A model generated the notes under the pieces. It ran no database searches. It saw only the letters and a program-made list of their open reading frames with translations, and had not been told where the DNA came from. Shown here piece after piece: positions 46,501 through 58,849 of a stretch of DNA of 64,000 nt. A program made the position numbers and the translations under genes. This stretch comes from Nipponacmea schrenckii (taxonomy: Eukaryota > Mollusca > Gastropoda > Lottiidae), in NCBI GenBank assembly GCA_030562195.1, contig JAUJPP010000005.1, forward strand, positions 28,507,106-28,571,105, read 5' to 3'. Each line of letters starts with the position of its first letter. Within the stretch, counting starts at the first letter, position 1.

Positions 46501-49500
46501 CACGGTCAATCACGAAATTCAACTTTCTATGATTGTTCGAGAGAATTCTTTGAAAACTTCACAATATTTCATGACCTTAAAAATCTTGAGTTAGTTAAAA
46601 TAAAAGTAGACCAAGGCACCGACAAAGGGTTAAAACAGTGTTAAAATATATGTTAATTTAAAAAGTAAATTCATAGTATAAATGGATAGAAATGACAAAA
46701 AAGAAAATGCTTAAAGGGTTTGGAAATAACTTTTCACTGGCCCAAAATGCACTGAAATAAATGGCAATGATTGTTCAATAAAAAAAAGTAATATCAATGA
46801 TTAATCCAGATTAATTGGATCAAGTCTACCGTGAACAAGGATTATCATTAAGGTTTCAATTTTTGGAATAATTTATAACCAGTTTTGTTTTTATAAAATA
46901 TTGTTGAAAATCTATTTTGTTGCTATGAATAATACCGTTTAACAACCCGGGGCACTTCGCCTACAGCTTGCACAAACGAAAGTGATACAGACAATTTATT
47001 GTGTGACTTCCTTTTGCTAGTAACAAGGTCAACAGTACAGCAAGATATTTATAAATATGAATACTTTTTCAGCTTAACAGATACTTTTAATATAAAAAAG
47101 TCATGGTTAATGCTCAGTAATGTTATATTATAGTATGACAGAATTGATGGATGACTTTAAGCATGTATTTACACAATAAAATCTGTAACAAAAGACCTAT
47201 AACATCGTGCTTATTGTGTTTTAAAAGCCCATTTTATTTCCTTTCGCCTCATTAGGTATTCCATAGATGATTTATCATTAATCCAAATGGAATGACAGAA
47301 AGTGAGATGATTGAAGGTTTGTTTCCTGAAACATGATGCATCTGTTTTATATCATAATAAAACATCAAGATAGCATATATTATAGTATTGGCAAACATAT
47401 GTTTATAATATTATATTAGCATGTATATTACTTTTCTTTAAACCCATAATAACGATATTCATCAACATACGATCAATTTAGTCCACCATGAAATATCAAG
47501 GTAACAAATATTCGCAACCTCCTCCAAACATTAAATCATATTGTCGATCACTCAGATATACATTTCTATATTCATAAAACTACAAGAAAGTCATATCATC
47601 GGCTTCAGAGGAAAGCATTGTGATCAGTTTGGGTGAATCATGGATAGTTTAAATTCAAATGTGTCAAGGAATGAACCAAATTGTCGTCATGAATTGAAAA
47701 CAAACATAGCAATATGATAACATGTAACAATACCAGAACCGTTGCTAAGTACCTCAACGCCGGGACACAATTCTTCATTTCTAATTCCACAAATACTAGC
47801 TGCCACTATTAACACCTCAGAAAACCAATCAAAATTCCAAACCAGAAACTCAAAGAACCGATTTTTCGTCGTTACCCAGTTTAGAAATTCGTCGCCATCA
47901 TGTTAACCGTGAGGAAGCAGATACAACCAAATGGTCTCAATCCAAAGAATGGCTAATATCCGGAAGCATGTATCCCGCGAGTTAATCTGATTCAAATACC
48001 CCTATCTACTGTTCCAAAAAGTGTTATTTAAAATGATTTGAACGACAGGGAAAATTCCGGACGATCCATGTATAAGATGGTGATAATAAGCTAAAAGATA
48101 TTGTCAATATTGATAATGTCCTTATATGAACAAGAAAGAAAGTTTGTCGAAGGCTGGATAACACTTGGAAAAGAACCTGATATAGACAAATTTTAGTGTA
48201 GTCCTTTATGTATGAAAGGTAACCTGCGTCTGTGGTTCAGTGACATTTGAGTGTTTACTTACTATCTTACTATAAGTTTCATGTTACTTATATGAAACTA
48301 ATTATAAACGTATCGGAAGTCTATGAAAATCGCATTGAAAATCATGTTGTACATTTATCAATATCCTTTCTTATAACACAAGTTCTAAACATAAAACTGA
48401 ATATATTGGACAAAGAAAAATTAAATCTAACATTGCATGACAAAAAATCCAGACAAAAAGGCAGGTGGTCTAAGAAATTGTATGACATTCACGCTGATCT
48501 ATTAGACATACAAGATAGATGAAAATGATTAGAATACCTAATTCATCAGCTTTCCATAGCAAGTCACGTCATTATAATTTCAAATTGTATTGTCTTTTAC
48601 GCCACGCATGTTAAAATTGAGGAATTAATTCAGACAGTCACACTGGTGAGTAGCAAGCAACTCTTGTTTCAAATCTCCCAGTCATTATCTGTCTAATTAA
48701 TGTTTAGAAAACACTCCTCTGTCTTTTTATAAACTTGTATGAACTAATTTGGATCTCTGAATCATGACACTTAACAATGATCTGATGAAGGGATTCAGAC
48801 AATCTCGACCAGAAAGAGTTCTGGATACACACCTTACAATCCGCTGTTGGTAGTTTATTACTTACTCCCAAATCAAATCACTTGCCATTGCCTATAAATA
48901 TATGAATACATAAACAGATTAAATAAAAAATCTAAACAACAATGAGAATCGAACTACAAAAAAAAAAAATAGAAAATGAGAAAAGATAGAAACATGTAGA
49001 TATACTAACATATTATTAAAACTCAAAGTCACAAATATATTTTGATGTTAATGCTGGACTGGAACCGTTGATGTTTTCAACTTTGACGCTCGGTCCACTG
49101 CTGCATTTGCATTCTGCAATGATGACAATCGCGTCCTAACTGGAACTGTTCCTATCGTGATATTTATTGAATAGAAAAAGTAGATCGTGCAAATAAGATG
49201 AGCGAAACGAGCAGTTTGTAAACACTTCCAACTGAATCCTCAAATACTTAGTCTTTTCTCGTGAGTAGACTAATGTCAAGTCCAGGTTGGTCACCATTTC
49301 TTCCTTAATTAAAACAACCAATTAGGTTTTGAAATTAAATAAATATCACTATATTATTAACCCATTCCTCACCGAGTTGTACTTATGTCAGTGACATCAG
49401 TAGCATTATCTGATTATATCACTATACAAATAGCACTTTATCTTTGCTTAAATATTCCATTATGCTTTTAATGCGTTATGGGATAGAAAAAAGAAGCAGT

Positions 49501-49790
49501 TTCCTTTCGAAATAATTTACAGCAAATTTGATAATGGCTTTCAGAAAAATTTGGAGGTAAAATTTATCTTTTACATTGTAAGTGAAATAGTTTAATATCT
49601 TGGATAGTTTTACAGGTTCATATTAAAGATAATAATCTCGCCTGAAGTCCAAGGCCCTTTGTGTATTAGTTTAATTAACATATTAGTGATCCCAGAAGGA
49701 AAGTAAGAGTGTTCTAAGATAGTGTAAAACCTTTCAATTTTGAAATGCTGCAAGACAAAAGACATTTTCTACTTATATTCTCTGATAATA
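43522..49790. other. Long non-coding stretch
   Basis: Six kilobases in which I recognise no exon, RNA gene or element. Short T and A runs occur (46021-46032, 48958-48969). The longest plus-strand ORF (48247-48522, 91 codons) has a Lys-rich end and no family resemblance. Minus-strand ORFs near 45484-45868 also look random. Confidence 0.5.
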
Positions 49791-49794
49791 CAGG

Positions 49795-50900
49795 TACAAG
49801 ACAATGTGAATGTAAGAAGGTGGATATTATGAATGTGACAAGATAGATTGTATTAATGTAACTAGACAGTTATTATGAATGTTACAAGACAGAAAGACAG
49901 ATACATGTAGTTATGAATGTAACAAAACAGATGGCACTATTAATTTTACAAGACGTGTAGCATTAATGTAACAAGGCAGATAGTATTTATGTAACAGGAC
50001 AGATAGTGTGAATGGTTAATGATAGAAAAAGTATTAATGTAACAAGACAGATAGTATTAATGTAACAAGGCAAATAATTTTAATGTAACAAAAAGAGATA
50101 GTGATAATGTAACAAAACAGATAATATTAGTTATAAATGTAAAGATAGTTTTATTGTAATAATACTGAGAGTATAAATGTAACAAGACATATAGTATGAA
50201 TGTTTAATGATAGATACTAGTAATTTATAAAGACAGATAGTGATATTGTTGTAAATTGATAGAAGGTACTAAAGTAACAAGACATAGTGATAATGTAACA
50301 AGAAAGATGCCATTTATGTATTAAACAGATATCATTATTGTAACAAGACAGGTAGTATTAATGTAACAAAAGAAATAGTGATAAACGGAAAGTATAAGAC
50401 AAGTTTTAAATGAGAGATAGTATTGATTTAACAAGATAGGTAGTTTTAATGTAATAAGACAATATGTTATTTATGTATTAAACAGATATCATTATTGTAA
50501 CAAGACAGGTAGTATTAATGTAACAAAAGAAATAGTGATAAACGGAAAGTATAAGACAAGTTTTAAATGAGAGATAATATTGTTGTGACATTACAGAGAG
50601 TATTGATTTAACAAGATAGGTAGTTTTAATGTAATAAGACATATTGTTAATGTAACAAAACATAGCATTAATGTAACCTGACAGATAGTATTAATGCAAC
50701 AAGATAGGTATTATTAATGTAACAAAAGAAATAGTGTTAAACGGGTAGAATAAGTTTTGAAGGATAGTATTGTTATGACAATATAGATAGTATAAATTTA
50801 ACAAGACAGGTAGTTTTAAAAAAGACATATTATTAATGTAACAAAACATAGTATTAATGTTACAAGGCAGACACTGATATATTAAAGGATAGATAGTGGC
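49795..50900. repeat. Degenerate 24-bp-type minisatellite, about 1.1 kb
   Basis: Some 40 imperfect units based on TGTAACAAGACAGATAGTAT with variable spacing (about 22-26 bp). Variants carry AGGTAGT, AAATAGTG or TTTAATG in place of the middle. The reading frames are open only briefly, so it does not encode a repeat protein. Irregular spacing and high divergence indicate old expansion followed by shuffling. Confidence 0.9.
50313..50578. repeat. 157-bp higher-order duplication inside the minisatellite
   Basis: TTATGTATTAAACAGATATC starts at 50314 and again at 50471, and the following 100 bases (through GATAAACGGAAAGTATAAGA) are identical or nearly so. This block must have been copied much more recently than the base units diverged. 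Confidence 0.9.
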
Positions 50901-52082
50901 TAACTATTTTTACTATGTATAGTAGGTCTGCTTATTAGTTCGAAGACAGCTAGTGTAAGTTATACCAGATAGATTTTATGACAATTTGAAAATGGGTAGT
51001 AGTTTAAGTCTTCAAGTCAGGTAAGCATGGATACCAGACAAGATATATAGAAATCATTGTTTTGTACGGTCTAATATGCCTTTAAATGTTAATAAAAAGT
51101 ATTATATGCATAAAATATTTTTTGTAATTATGACACTAATGAAAACATATTTAGGGGAATTATCAGCAGCGACAACTTTACGAATAGTGTTTAGGTTGCA
51201 CAAACATACAAATGTTTCCTACAAATGATAATGATAGAAGAATTTATTTATATGTAGTTCATTTTCTATTCAAAAGAGACTTGTAATATGACCAATATTG
51301 TCTCGATAATGTCTTTACGATGCACCAGTGTTTGACAGTTGATTCATTTAACTTTCTATACTCTGAATTCTCCGGGGCTTAAACGTCAGTCTGTTTGAAT
51401 TATTGTTAACCTTTATATTTAACAACTATCTCCTTCATAGATAAAAACAGAACTAATTCAAAAATCGAGTAATAGACAACTTTGTGTCAAATGATTAATG
51501 TTTATAAAAAATTGCTTTCAAATTTGAACACAATGACTAGAATGACTATAAATCACTGTAACAAAAGTGACTCACGATGAATATCATACTAGAACACATT
51601 TCTTTGTAGGTTTCAATTAAAGCAATATCACATCCCAGTCTGCTAGTCACTATTTCTTACGATTAGCTAAAATTAGAATTTATGAATGTATATATTTTCG
51701 TAAGAAAGTCTTCCAAAGCTCGAAGCTGGAAATAGGCTAAACGCCAAATGTCGATGGTTTCTATAATTTAGGGAACTATCGTCATTGGCAAGTCTATAAC
51801 TGGAATAATTTGCCATCGAATTTGAACAAAATGCGAATTAAAATTAGATAATTGAAAATTTCAATTTAGTGTAATAAATTGCTAATCAAATTTTTCAATG
51901 TAAATTGAACCGTGATCCTATCACTTTATTTCTAAATTTACCACACGTTTTTCATTTTTCAGACTTGTCAAGATTAAAATGACTTGAAGATTGTTAAATC
52001 TCCGTTACTTCCTGGTGGAGAAGTTTAATTCCCAAACCTGCCAAACAAACCTTCTCTACACAGTGTTGTCATTTTCATTGAA
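50901..52082. other. Non-coding stretch
   Basis: I see no gene or repeat in this interval. Confidence 0.5.
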
Positions 52083-52086
52083 TTAA

Positions 52087-52576
52087 AGAGGCCCAGGCTA
52101 GATTTTTAGGAGTCGTTTTGGGCCTTTGTTACATTTAAACAGTCCTCGGAAATACTCAAGCTCTAAGAAAATCGCAAAATACCTTGAAATATACCTCAAA
52201 CAAAAAATGTCACTTTTCATTTTTTTTCCGTGCTGTACGCGGCTGGTCTCCAGTCAGTCTGAAAATTGTGTGTCCTGTTGACAAAGTCTACAATTGAAAA
52301 TGCGTTGTAGTCTATTTATATAGATGACGGCTATTGCACGACGGGAAGGATAACTCTTTGATTATCAAGACGAACCGTTTTCCAATATGGCGGGACGTTC
52401 GTAATTTCTTACGACATTATGATTTTTCAAACACGGATAATTATGGATACACGTGGATTTGAAGGCTCAAATTTCAAAGGTAAGCTCTGTAGACTATTTC
52501 TGATTAGCTAACCAAAAGATTTCATGTGTTTGAGGCTGTCGGATGATTGTCCGAAACAAATAAAGCCTGGGCTCCT
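52087..52576. mobile_element. TTAA-flanked MITE (490 bp)
   Basis: The left end AGAGGCCCAGGCT (52087) and the right end AGCCTGGGCTCCT (to 52576) form a 13-bp inverted repeat with two mismatches. TTAA flanks both sides (52083-52086 and 52577-52580). No ORF of note. The interior includes CGTGCTGTACGCGGCTGG and an ATGGCGGGACG near 52388. The termini differ from those of the TTAA element at 13190, so it is a separate family. A TTA-duplicating Harbinger MITE is also possible. Confidence 0.75.
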
Positions 52577-52580
52577 TTAA

Positions 52581-54880
52581 TGTAGACTGTTATTATAATT
52601 ATCTTATCTTGCTTTTAAAGTTGTTTTATTGTTAGAGGTGCATAATATATAATATAGCGGTATTAAGTTTTACCCGGTGGATTCACTTGTTTCATTAATG
52701 TTGCTCTTAGTATTTTCAAATACTATTCGTATAACTATTTAAGACATCGAAGAAAATCAGGATTAAATGAAGACATAAAGGTAACAAAGAGAAGCAGAAG
52801 AATGATAAATGAGCTTATCTATCACAGTATTTTCAGTGAAATTTCTTTTGCCTTTCAGTATTCATGTATATTATCTTATACTGGTAATTAATTAGTACAA
52901 ATTAATAACTAATGGGAGCATGTATAGATAGATATTCACAGGAACAAAGTTTTATTAGACCATCATGGCATATCAGGTTTTATTTAATTAGTTTGGTGGA
53001 AACAAGACGCAAAAAAGGCATTATGCAACTCTGGTTGAAATGAATGGAAAGAATATATATGTCTGTCTGGGTTACGTAGGCCTTGGGTTGATCAAGTTTG
53101 ATTTTGTATTCCTGTCTTAATTACTGTAAAAGGATATCAGCTCAAACAACCTGATGCTGCAAATTAAAAACTAAGTTAAGTCAAGTCAAGTCTCCTAGGA
53201 TATAATTAAGACTTCACTCAATTTAAGTAATACGATGCTCTCTAATGAATGGCTAGACCAGGAAGCACATGTTTCTGCATTACCTAACGCTATTGACGTA
53301 TTATTTTATAAAACGAACAAACAAGGTATCAGAAATTGTCAAACTGAGGGAAGAACTGATTTGATATCAGGTTCATTAATGTTAATTATCCACAAACCAA
53401 CAATGATAGCTAATATAGATATCGATTCTCGTATACGGTCCATCTTTAAAGGTAAATGAGAAATGCAATCAAAGAGGTATGTCTCTACAAGCGGTGCCCC
53501 TCTGAAAGAAGTAGATTTCCGTCCTTACTGGACCTTAACACCATACCACATTGCCCCGCCGGATATATTTGCATCCACTGTAATCCTCTAACACCCTCTC
53601 CTCCGAAAATCAAGTCTAGATATTGGCTAGAATAAGAAATAGAGTGGTGACAATTCTGAAAACCACGTCTCACACACTTAATGGTTCATAAAAACCTTAG
53701 ACAAAAGTGTTCAAATGATCGAGATTGATACTACATGATTGATGGATTTTGTGTTATGATATTGTTTAATATTATTACTTTGTTTGATAGTTATTAACTA
53801 TTAACACAAAAATTTATAATGCACCCAGTTGTTCTTTTGAAAGGATTAAGAATTTGATCATGTGATTATTATTCCTGCCTCTTATCAGATCCCAGACCTC
53901 TTTCATAAGCTTATACAACACTGTTTGCATGGACACAACCTTTTTGGATTGAAGGAAAAGGACAATCTTTCAAAATTATCAAGCGAATTTGTTATATTAA
54001 GATATTTCTCTTTCAGTAAGTGAATCGATAAGTTTGAATCTCAACAAGAAATCACCAACAAATACCTGATCGGGCATAATCAATGTAAGTAAACCTTGTT
54101 CACATATGAACCCCAAATCTGGCTTTCATTTACTCCACTTTATTTTTCAGTGATGTGCGACTCAGTGAGTTATCGAAACTTTATTGGACAATCGTTTTCG
54201 ACTGTAAATTCTGACGAAAATAATAAGAATATCAAATGCAAGCCGTTCAAGCAGAAAACACGCAACATAATTGAAGTTTTTGATGGGCTTCAAATGAGCT
54301 TTCGCAGAAAATTGAAGAATCATCTTGCCTTTCAAATGTTAAAAATTCCTGATTTTTTTATTAGTTTTTTTTTATTTTTGGCTTAGTTGAAACGTTCCCG
54401 TTTCTGAGACCGAGGTATGATTGGTCAAATGAATGACTCACTTGTTCTTTTAAGCTTCTATTTGTATCTTTTCAATTTCCTCATCTTTCTTGAATTTCCA
54501 CATACCACAGACAACAAACTTGAAATCAAAATTGAGCAAATATAAGCAATATACGTAATTTCAGATATGTTTTCTCATTGGACGTTCTTGCTGTAGCTAT
54601 AAACTTGATTACCTGGCTGATAACATTAGTGGTGAATCAGGATTATCTAACTTTATTAATGAGTCAGGGCAAGCTTTAAGAACTTAAAGCACAGTTCCTT
54701 TGTCTATCCCATAATATGTTTTTTGATAAGGATTGAAACATACTTTAAATATTTTAATCTTAATTTATGACATTTTCCATTAAATAGATTTGCATTGCCG
54801 TCGATTTCAGCACTTTGACTGGTAAAACGTTCTCTCATATAGGCGATGTCATAAACATAGGGTTATTAAATGTTTGTTTA
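52581..54880. other. Non-coding stretch
   Basis: No supported gene. Small ORFs at 53235-53459 and 54096-54386 have no recognisable domain or splice context. Confidence 0.45.
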
Positions 54881-54882
54881 GG

Positions 54883-55190
54883 TAATGAAAAGCAGAAGTG
54901 CGAATACATCTGTGTCATCTGCTAAGATCATTACAGCCCCAGATTGCTCATTAGAACACATTACTTCCTACTGTGCTATGGTACTATCGACCCTTTAGTG
55001 AGATGTGGCAATATCACACCTTTCAGTGAATATTCCATGAAGGACCTATTTAGGAACTTCACCGCTTGTCACTACCAACTCACGATTCTGTTGTGCAATG
55101 AAAACCATGTCGATTGTCAGGTCCTTACAGATGATCTCCATCAGCTGCTTCTTGTTGGAACTCACTGTCATTGTATTCTTTACTTAACCT
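54883..55190 (-). pseudogene. PIN-like repeat-protein fragment, copy 2
   Basis: Minus-strand frame from 55171: MTVSSNKKQLMEIICKDL, ELVVTSGEVPK, a stop, VLHGIFTERCDIATSH, a shift, then STIAQ, a stop, EVMCSNEQSGAVMILADD and DTDVFALLLFIT. In the family I recall, the order is SNKxQL, LVVTG, a turn, DL.T.HEEAD..I..Q and then S(A)DDTDVFVLLL. The Asp-rich end resembles the metal-binding block of PIN/XPG-like nucleases. These proteins are multicopy in molluscs, cnidarians and other invertebrates and behave like transposon cargo; their function is not known to me. This copy keeps more than copy 1 at 461-603, but stops and shifts make it a pseudogene. Confidence 0.65.
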
Positions 55191-55798
55191 GATGATGCAA
55201 TGGATCCTCTCTGGCCATGCTTTTGACTACTTGCCACCTTTACAGTTAAAGGATATACATGTAGTTGGAAAAAACACCTGTTATCCACCAGGGTCATGAA
55301 CTAGTGTTCTAAGTTAAACAAACAGAAATTTTTCGTAGTATTCCGTATCTGTCGGCAAACAAACAAAATTAAAAATGCATAAGATTATTCAAACGATTTT
55401 ACATTATAATGTGTTTTTCTAATGTCTTGTTTTCTGATTTGTTTGTTAAGTTCTTTGTCACAGCAAAGAGTGTGGAAATGATAAGTCAATAATCAATGGG
55501 TCTTCAAAATAACAAGACCCAAACAAGCAACCTGTGAGTGCTGAGTTCAAACATGGCAAGCTACAGATTTTATGCAATTTCAGATTTTTATGAAAAAAGA
55601 AAAGAAATATCGAGCGTTACAAAAAAACAACATTCAAATGTACTGGCTGAGCCGTATTTTCCCGGAAGCATTTCCCAGAAATATATCCAAAAGTTAGATA
55701 AGCATCTTTCAGAACATTACTACAGCTGATAAAAGTTATCAAATTTGTGTTTGTAACTTTTGCATTATACACTTACTCTGAGCAATCTCGATTAATTC

Positions 55799-55930
55799 TC
55801 CAGGAGTCGTCGTCTATAATACTTTTGTCCCAGCGCCCTTGGCAGTGTTCTTCCATGATCGTTAGGTCTTGATTAAATCGCTCTCCTTGTTCGTCACTCA
55901 CAGCCTCCAGGTTGTCAGATGACCTGAATT
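55799..55930 (-). pseudogene. Fragment of a second repeat-associated protein family
   Basis: On the minus strand one frame reads SSDNLEAVSDEQGERFNQDL followed by TIMEEHCQGRWDKSIIDDDS. I recognise the pattern NLGAVSDEHGERFHQD...ME..YQG.W....L.D.CW from numerous uncharacterised invertebrate proteins that occur in many copies, probably carried by mobile DNA. Only about 44 codons remain, and no domain of known function is included. It lies 600 bp beyond the PIN-like fragment on the same strand; whether both came from one element is open. Confidence 0.5.
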
Positions 55931-55939
55931 CGTTATTGT

Positions 55940-56200
55940 TTGGTGTTCCCAATAATCTTATCCAAACTTACAGAGACTACAAAACATGTATATGTATTAA
56001 TAATCTTGCTCAGCCTTATTTAGGTAATCTCCCCACTTTATATCCGCCCTTGCGAAACCTCCGATCGAGTTACGATAGTTTTCTTCTTGTTGAACGTTAC
56101 ACTATAAGCAGAAGACGTGTGGAGAGAGTGCTTTCCATTAGAGCTCCTAAACTTTGAAATAAACATCCATTATGTCGGAAGCAATCCATCATTTCAATTT
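55940..56200 (+). pseudogene. Non-LTR RT C-terminal fragment
   Basis: The plus frame reads DYKTCICINNLAQPYLGNLP, NLRSSYDSFLLVERYTISRR and LSIRAPKL, then a stop where Trp would be expected, then NKHPLC. This is the post-catalytic YKCLN.LAP.YL...RNLRSS......L.....RAFS..AP.LWN.LP signature of non-LTR retrotransposons. It is truncated at both ends, without a tail, and abuts the minus-strand fragment at 55799-55930. Confidence 0.75.
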
Positions 56201-58504
56201 ACTTGTGGGTCTTTACTTGAGTAAAGAAAACAATTGACCATAAACTACCTTTCAGCTAATTATGTACAAAACCAAATTGCGCCAATGGCATGTAGTAGTT
56301 CTATAATTTAGTCAGATTTTTCTGGATTTTCCAAACACCACAGTCAACATTTAGCACATGGAATCCATGCTTAATCTTTTAAATTGTACCTTCCTTAATA
56401 GCACCATGAAGTAATACATTTGTAGTATCCCACATTCAAATCTTACCAGCCATTATCATTAAAGGCTACATATTAGCCTGGTAATTTGAATGTAAAATAA
56501 AACAATATGTAAAGCAACTGAAGTAAATTATTTCAACATAAGTCTACAGTTTTGTCAATATAGAATACTGGCAGACAATGGTGGAATCTCGGGGGAATGT
56601 TATAACTAACAGACATTGAAAGTCGTGAAATATTTATCGTATCTTATGTATATTGAAGTTAAAGATTCGTTCTACATTTCCGCGACATTATTGTCGTCAT
56701 TTTGCCAGACAGGGTGGAACATACAGATTTAATTCAATTAATACCTACGGACATTGTAATTATTTCCATGATAAAGACAAGGGTCTATCTTGACACGTTT
56801 TGAGCTTACACTAGAGAGAATAGAGGGAAATTATGATAAAATACAATTGTTAAAACTCCGTTTGACAAATCATTAGATTTATTAACTCTAGATTACCATC
56901 ATCTATAGAGATCTTACAGCTATTTTTAAAAATAAATCTAGATTATCTTGTTCTAAACGTTTATATAATTGTGGTATTTAAGGCCTTAAATAATATCTTT
57001 TTCAGATTTAAATGTTAGATTTCGAAAAAGATAAAGATTGTCGTGATCTATACCTTTCAGATGTAGATAAGATGTAAATTACCATCGTCTTAACGTGTAA
57101 TAATTGGGTGCTAATAAAATTTATAATACGATGTTCTGATTACCATAATAGAAACAGGTTTTATTGGAAATAATTCCACCCTTTTTAGTTTTCGATCAGG
57201 TTAACTAAGTCGCCTTTCCAAACTGCTAAAACTCCATTGCATCTATGTAAAGTACATTTGAGAATGAAAATCTAAGTTGGCTCCGTCTGCTACAGGACAT
57301 TCAAAGAAATTAGGGCGTTCCAAAAAAAGTCGGCAATTTTGAGATCATAATTTTTTAAGATGTCATAGTTTATATTCTTTTCTTCAGGTTCTTTGACATG
57401 CAAAACTATTGATACAAGTTACTGTATGTATAGCATACATAACACCTAAACTATGTATTTATCAGACTTTTGAAATGCCATTGCAATCTTGTCTATGAGA
57501 ATACAAATACAAATATGCCAATGCTCTTTAACGTATATTATTGTATATTGACATGAAATCTCAATGGTGTAAAACATTAAATTTGTACTTGTACCGTGTG
57601 AATGTAATTGAATGTATATTTTATTCCCATCGTCAAGTCCGTGGACCTATTTTGTTGTCTGGAATAGCAGATTCGTTTATCATATTTCGATCGAGATCCT
57701 GGGACATTAAAGCCCTGCCTTGCCATAAAACGTGGATCCCGTGATGTAAATATATCCAGATATTACCTTTTGGCGTTATTCAAAGGTAGTTTCTCGGTTT
57801 CTTTCGACTTGTGGAAAATAAGTAAGTATAAGTTTAAGAATCTGCAATCGTAGTTACAAGCAATTTGATAAGAAAGCATATAAGGTTATAACAATCGGTT
57901 GTTTGATTGGGCTTATTTAACCACATTTACTAGCTTTGATTAACAGGGGGCTCTCAGAATTGGAAAATTTGAAACCACTCAGATCGCTCTTTCTTATCTT
58001 TATATCGTAAATAATGAAATATAAAAACTCCCTTAATCAGGTCATTTGGGTTAAGACCTAATACTTATCTATGGCAGATATTAACCGATATCAAGCCGTC
58101 ATTTCCTTATTAAATCTGACATAATGACATTAATTTGATCAGTTTTAGGAGCTTCATTCCGTTAAAGGAGGCGTGATATATAGGCTAATATTTGAACACT
58201 ATATCAGCATCTAGTTCTGTCACGGAATGAAATTCTCAAAGAAAACGTAGAGGAAAGTACGATTATGTTTTACACAATAGAAGTCTAGAAAACTATTTAT
58301 TATTAACTTTTTCTAAATTATTGATTTAATTATTTTGTTTATAAATATTCTTCTTTTATAGTGAACAATGTAGACTATATATTTCCAAACCAAATAATGG
58401 TAATCAAGAAGATATTTTAGACATACAGGTATAATGGAATTTAATTTAGTTTCATTCAGGCAAGCGTGACTAGGTTATTATCCTTAAATACTTTATACAG
58501 AATA
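56201..58504. other. Non-coding stretch
   Basis: Nothing recognisable: no exon, element end or tandem repeat. Confidence 0.5.
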
Positions 58505-58506
58505 TA

Positions 58507-58846
58507 GATGGAGTTTATTTCATCGAAATTTGGTGTGGAGTTTGAGTTTGCCGGTCTAGAGAGAGGTGGGATTTTACAGTGAATTCCTAGCAAACAATTG
58601 GTGAGGGGTCGAGAAGAAGTGCCACTGTCGATTTACGATGCTAAAAAGTTGATTAAATGTACATGTCTTTATAGATCGGAGATGGAGTTTATTTCATCGA
58701 AATTTGGTGTGGAGTTTGAGTTTGCCGGTCTAGAGAGGGGTGGGATTTTACAGTGAAATTCCTAGCAAACAATTGGTGAGGGGTCGAGAAGAAGTGCCAC
58801 TGTCGATTTACGATGCTAAAAAGTTGATTAAATGTACATGTACACA
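58507..58846. repeat. 174-bp tandem duplication, almost perfect
   Basis: Copies start GATGGAGTTTATTTCATCG at 58507 and 58681 and run to TTAAATGTACATGT. Only a few differences are visible (GAGAGAGG/GAGAGGGG, TGAATTCC/TGAAATTCC). The near identity implies a recent event. Confidence 0.95.
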
Positions 58847-58849
58847 TAC

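Noticed and set aside
48247..48522. 91-codon plus-strand ORF
   Set aside because: No domain, no splice or promoter signals, composition like the surrounding non-coding DNA.
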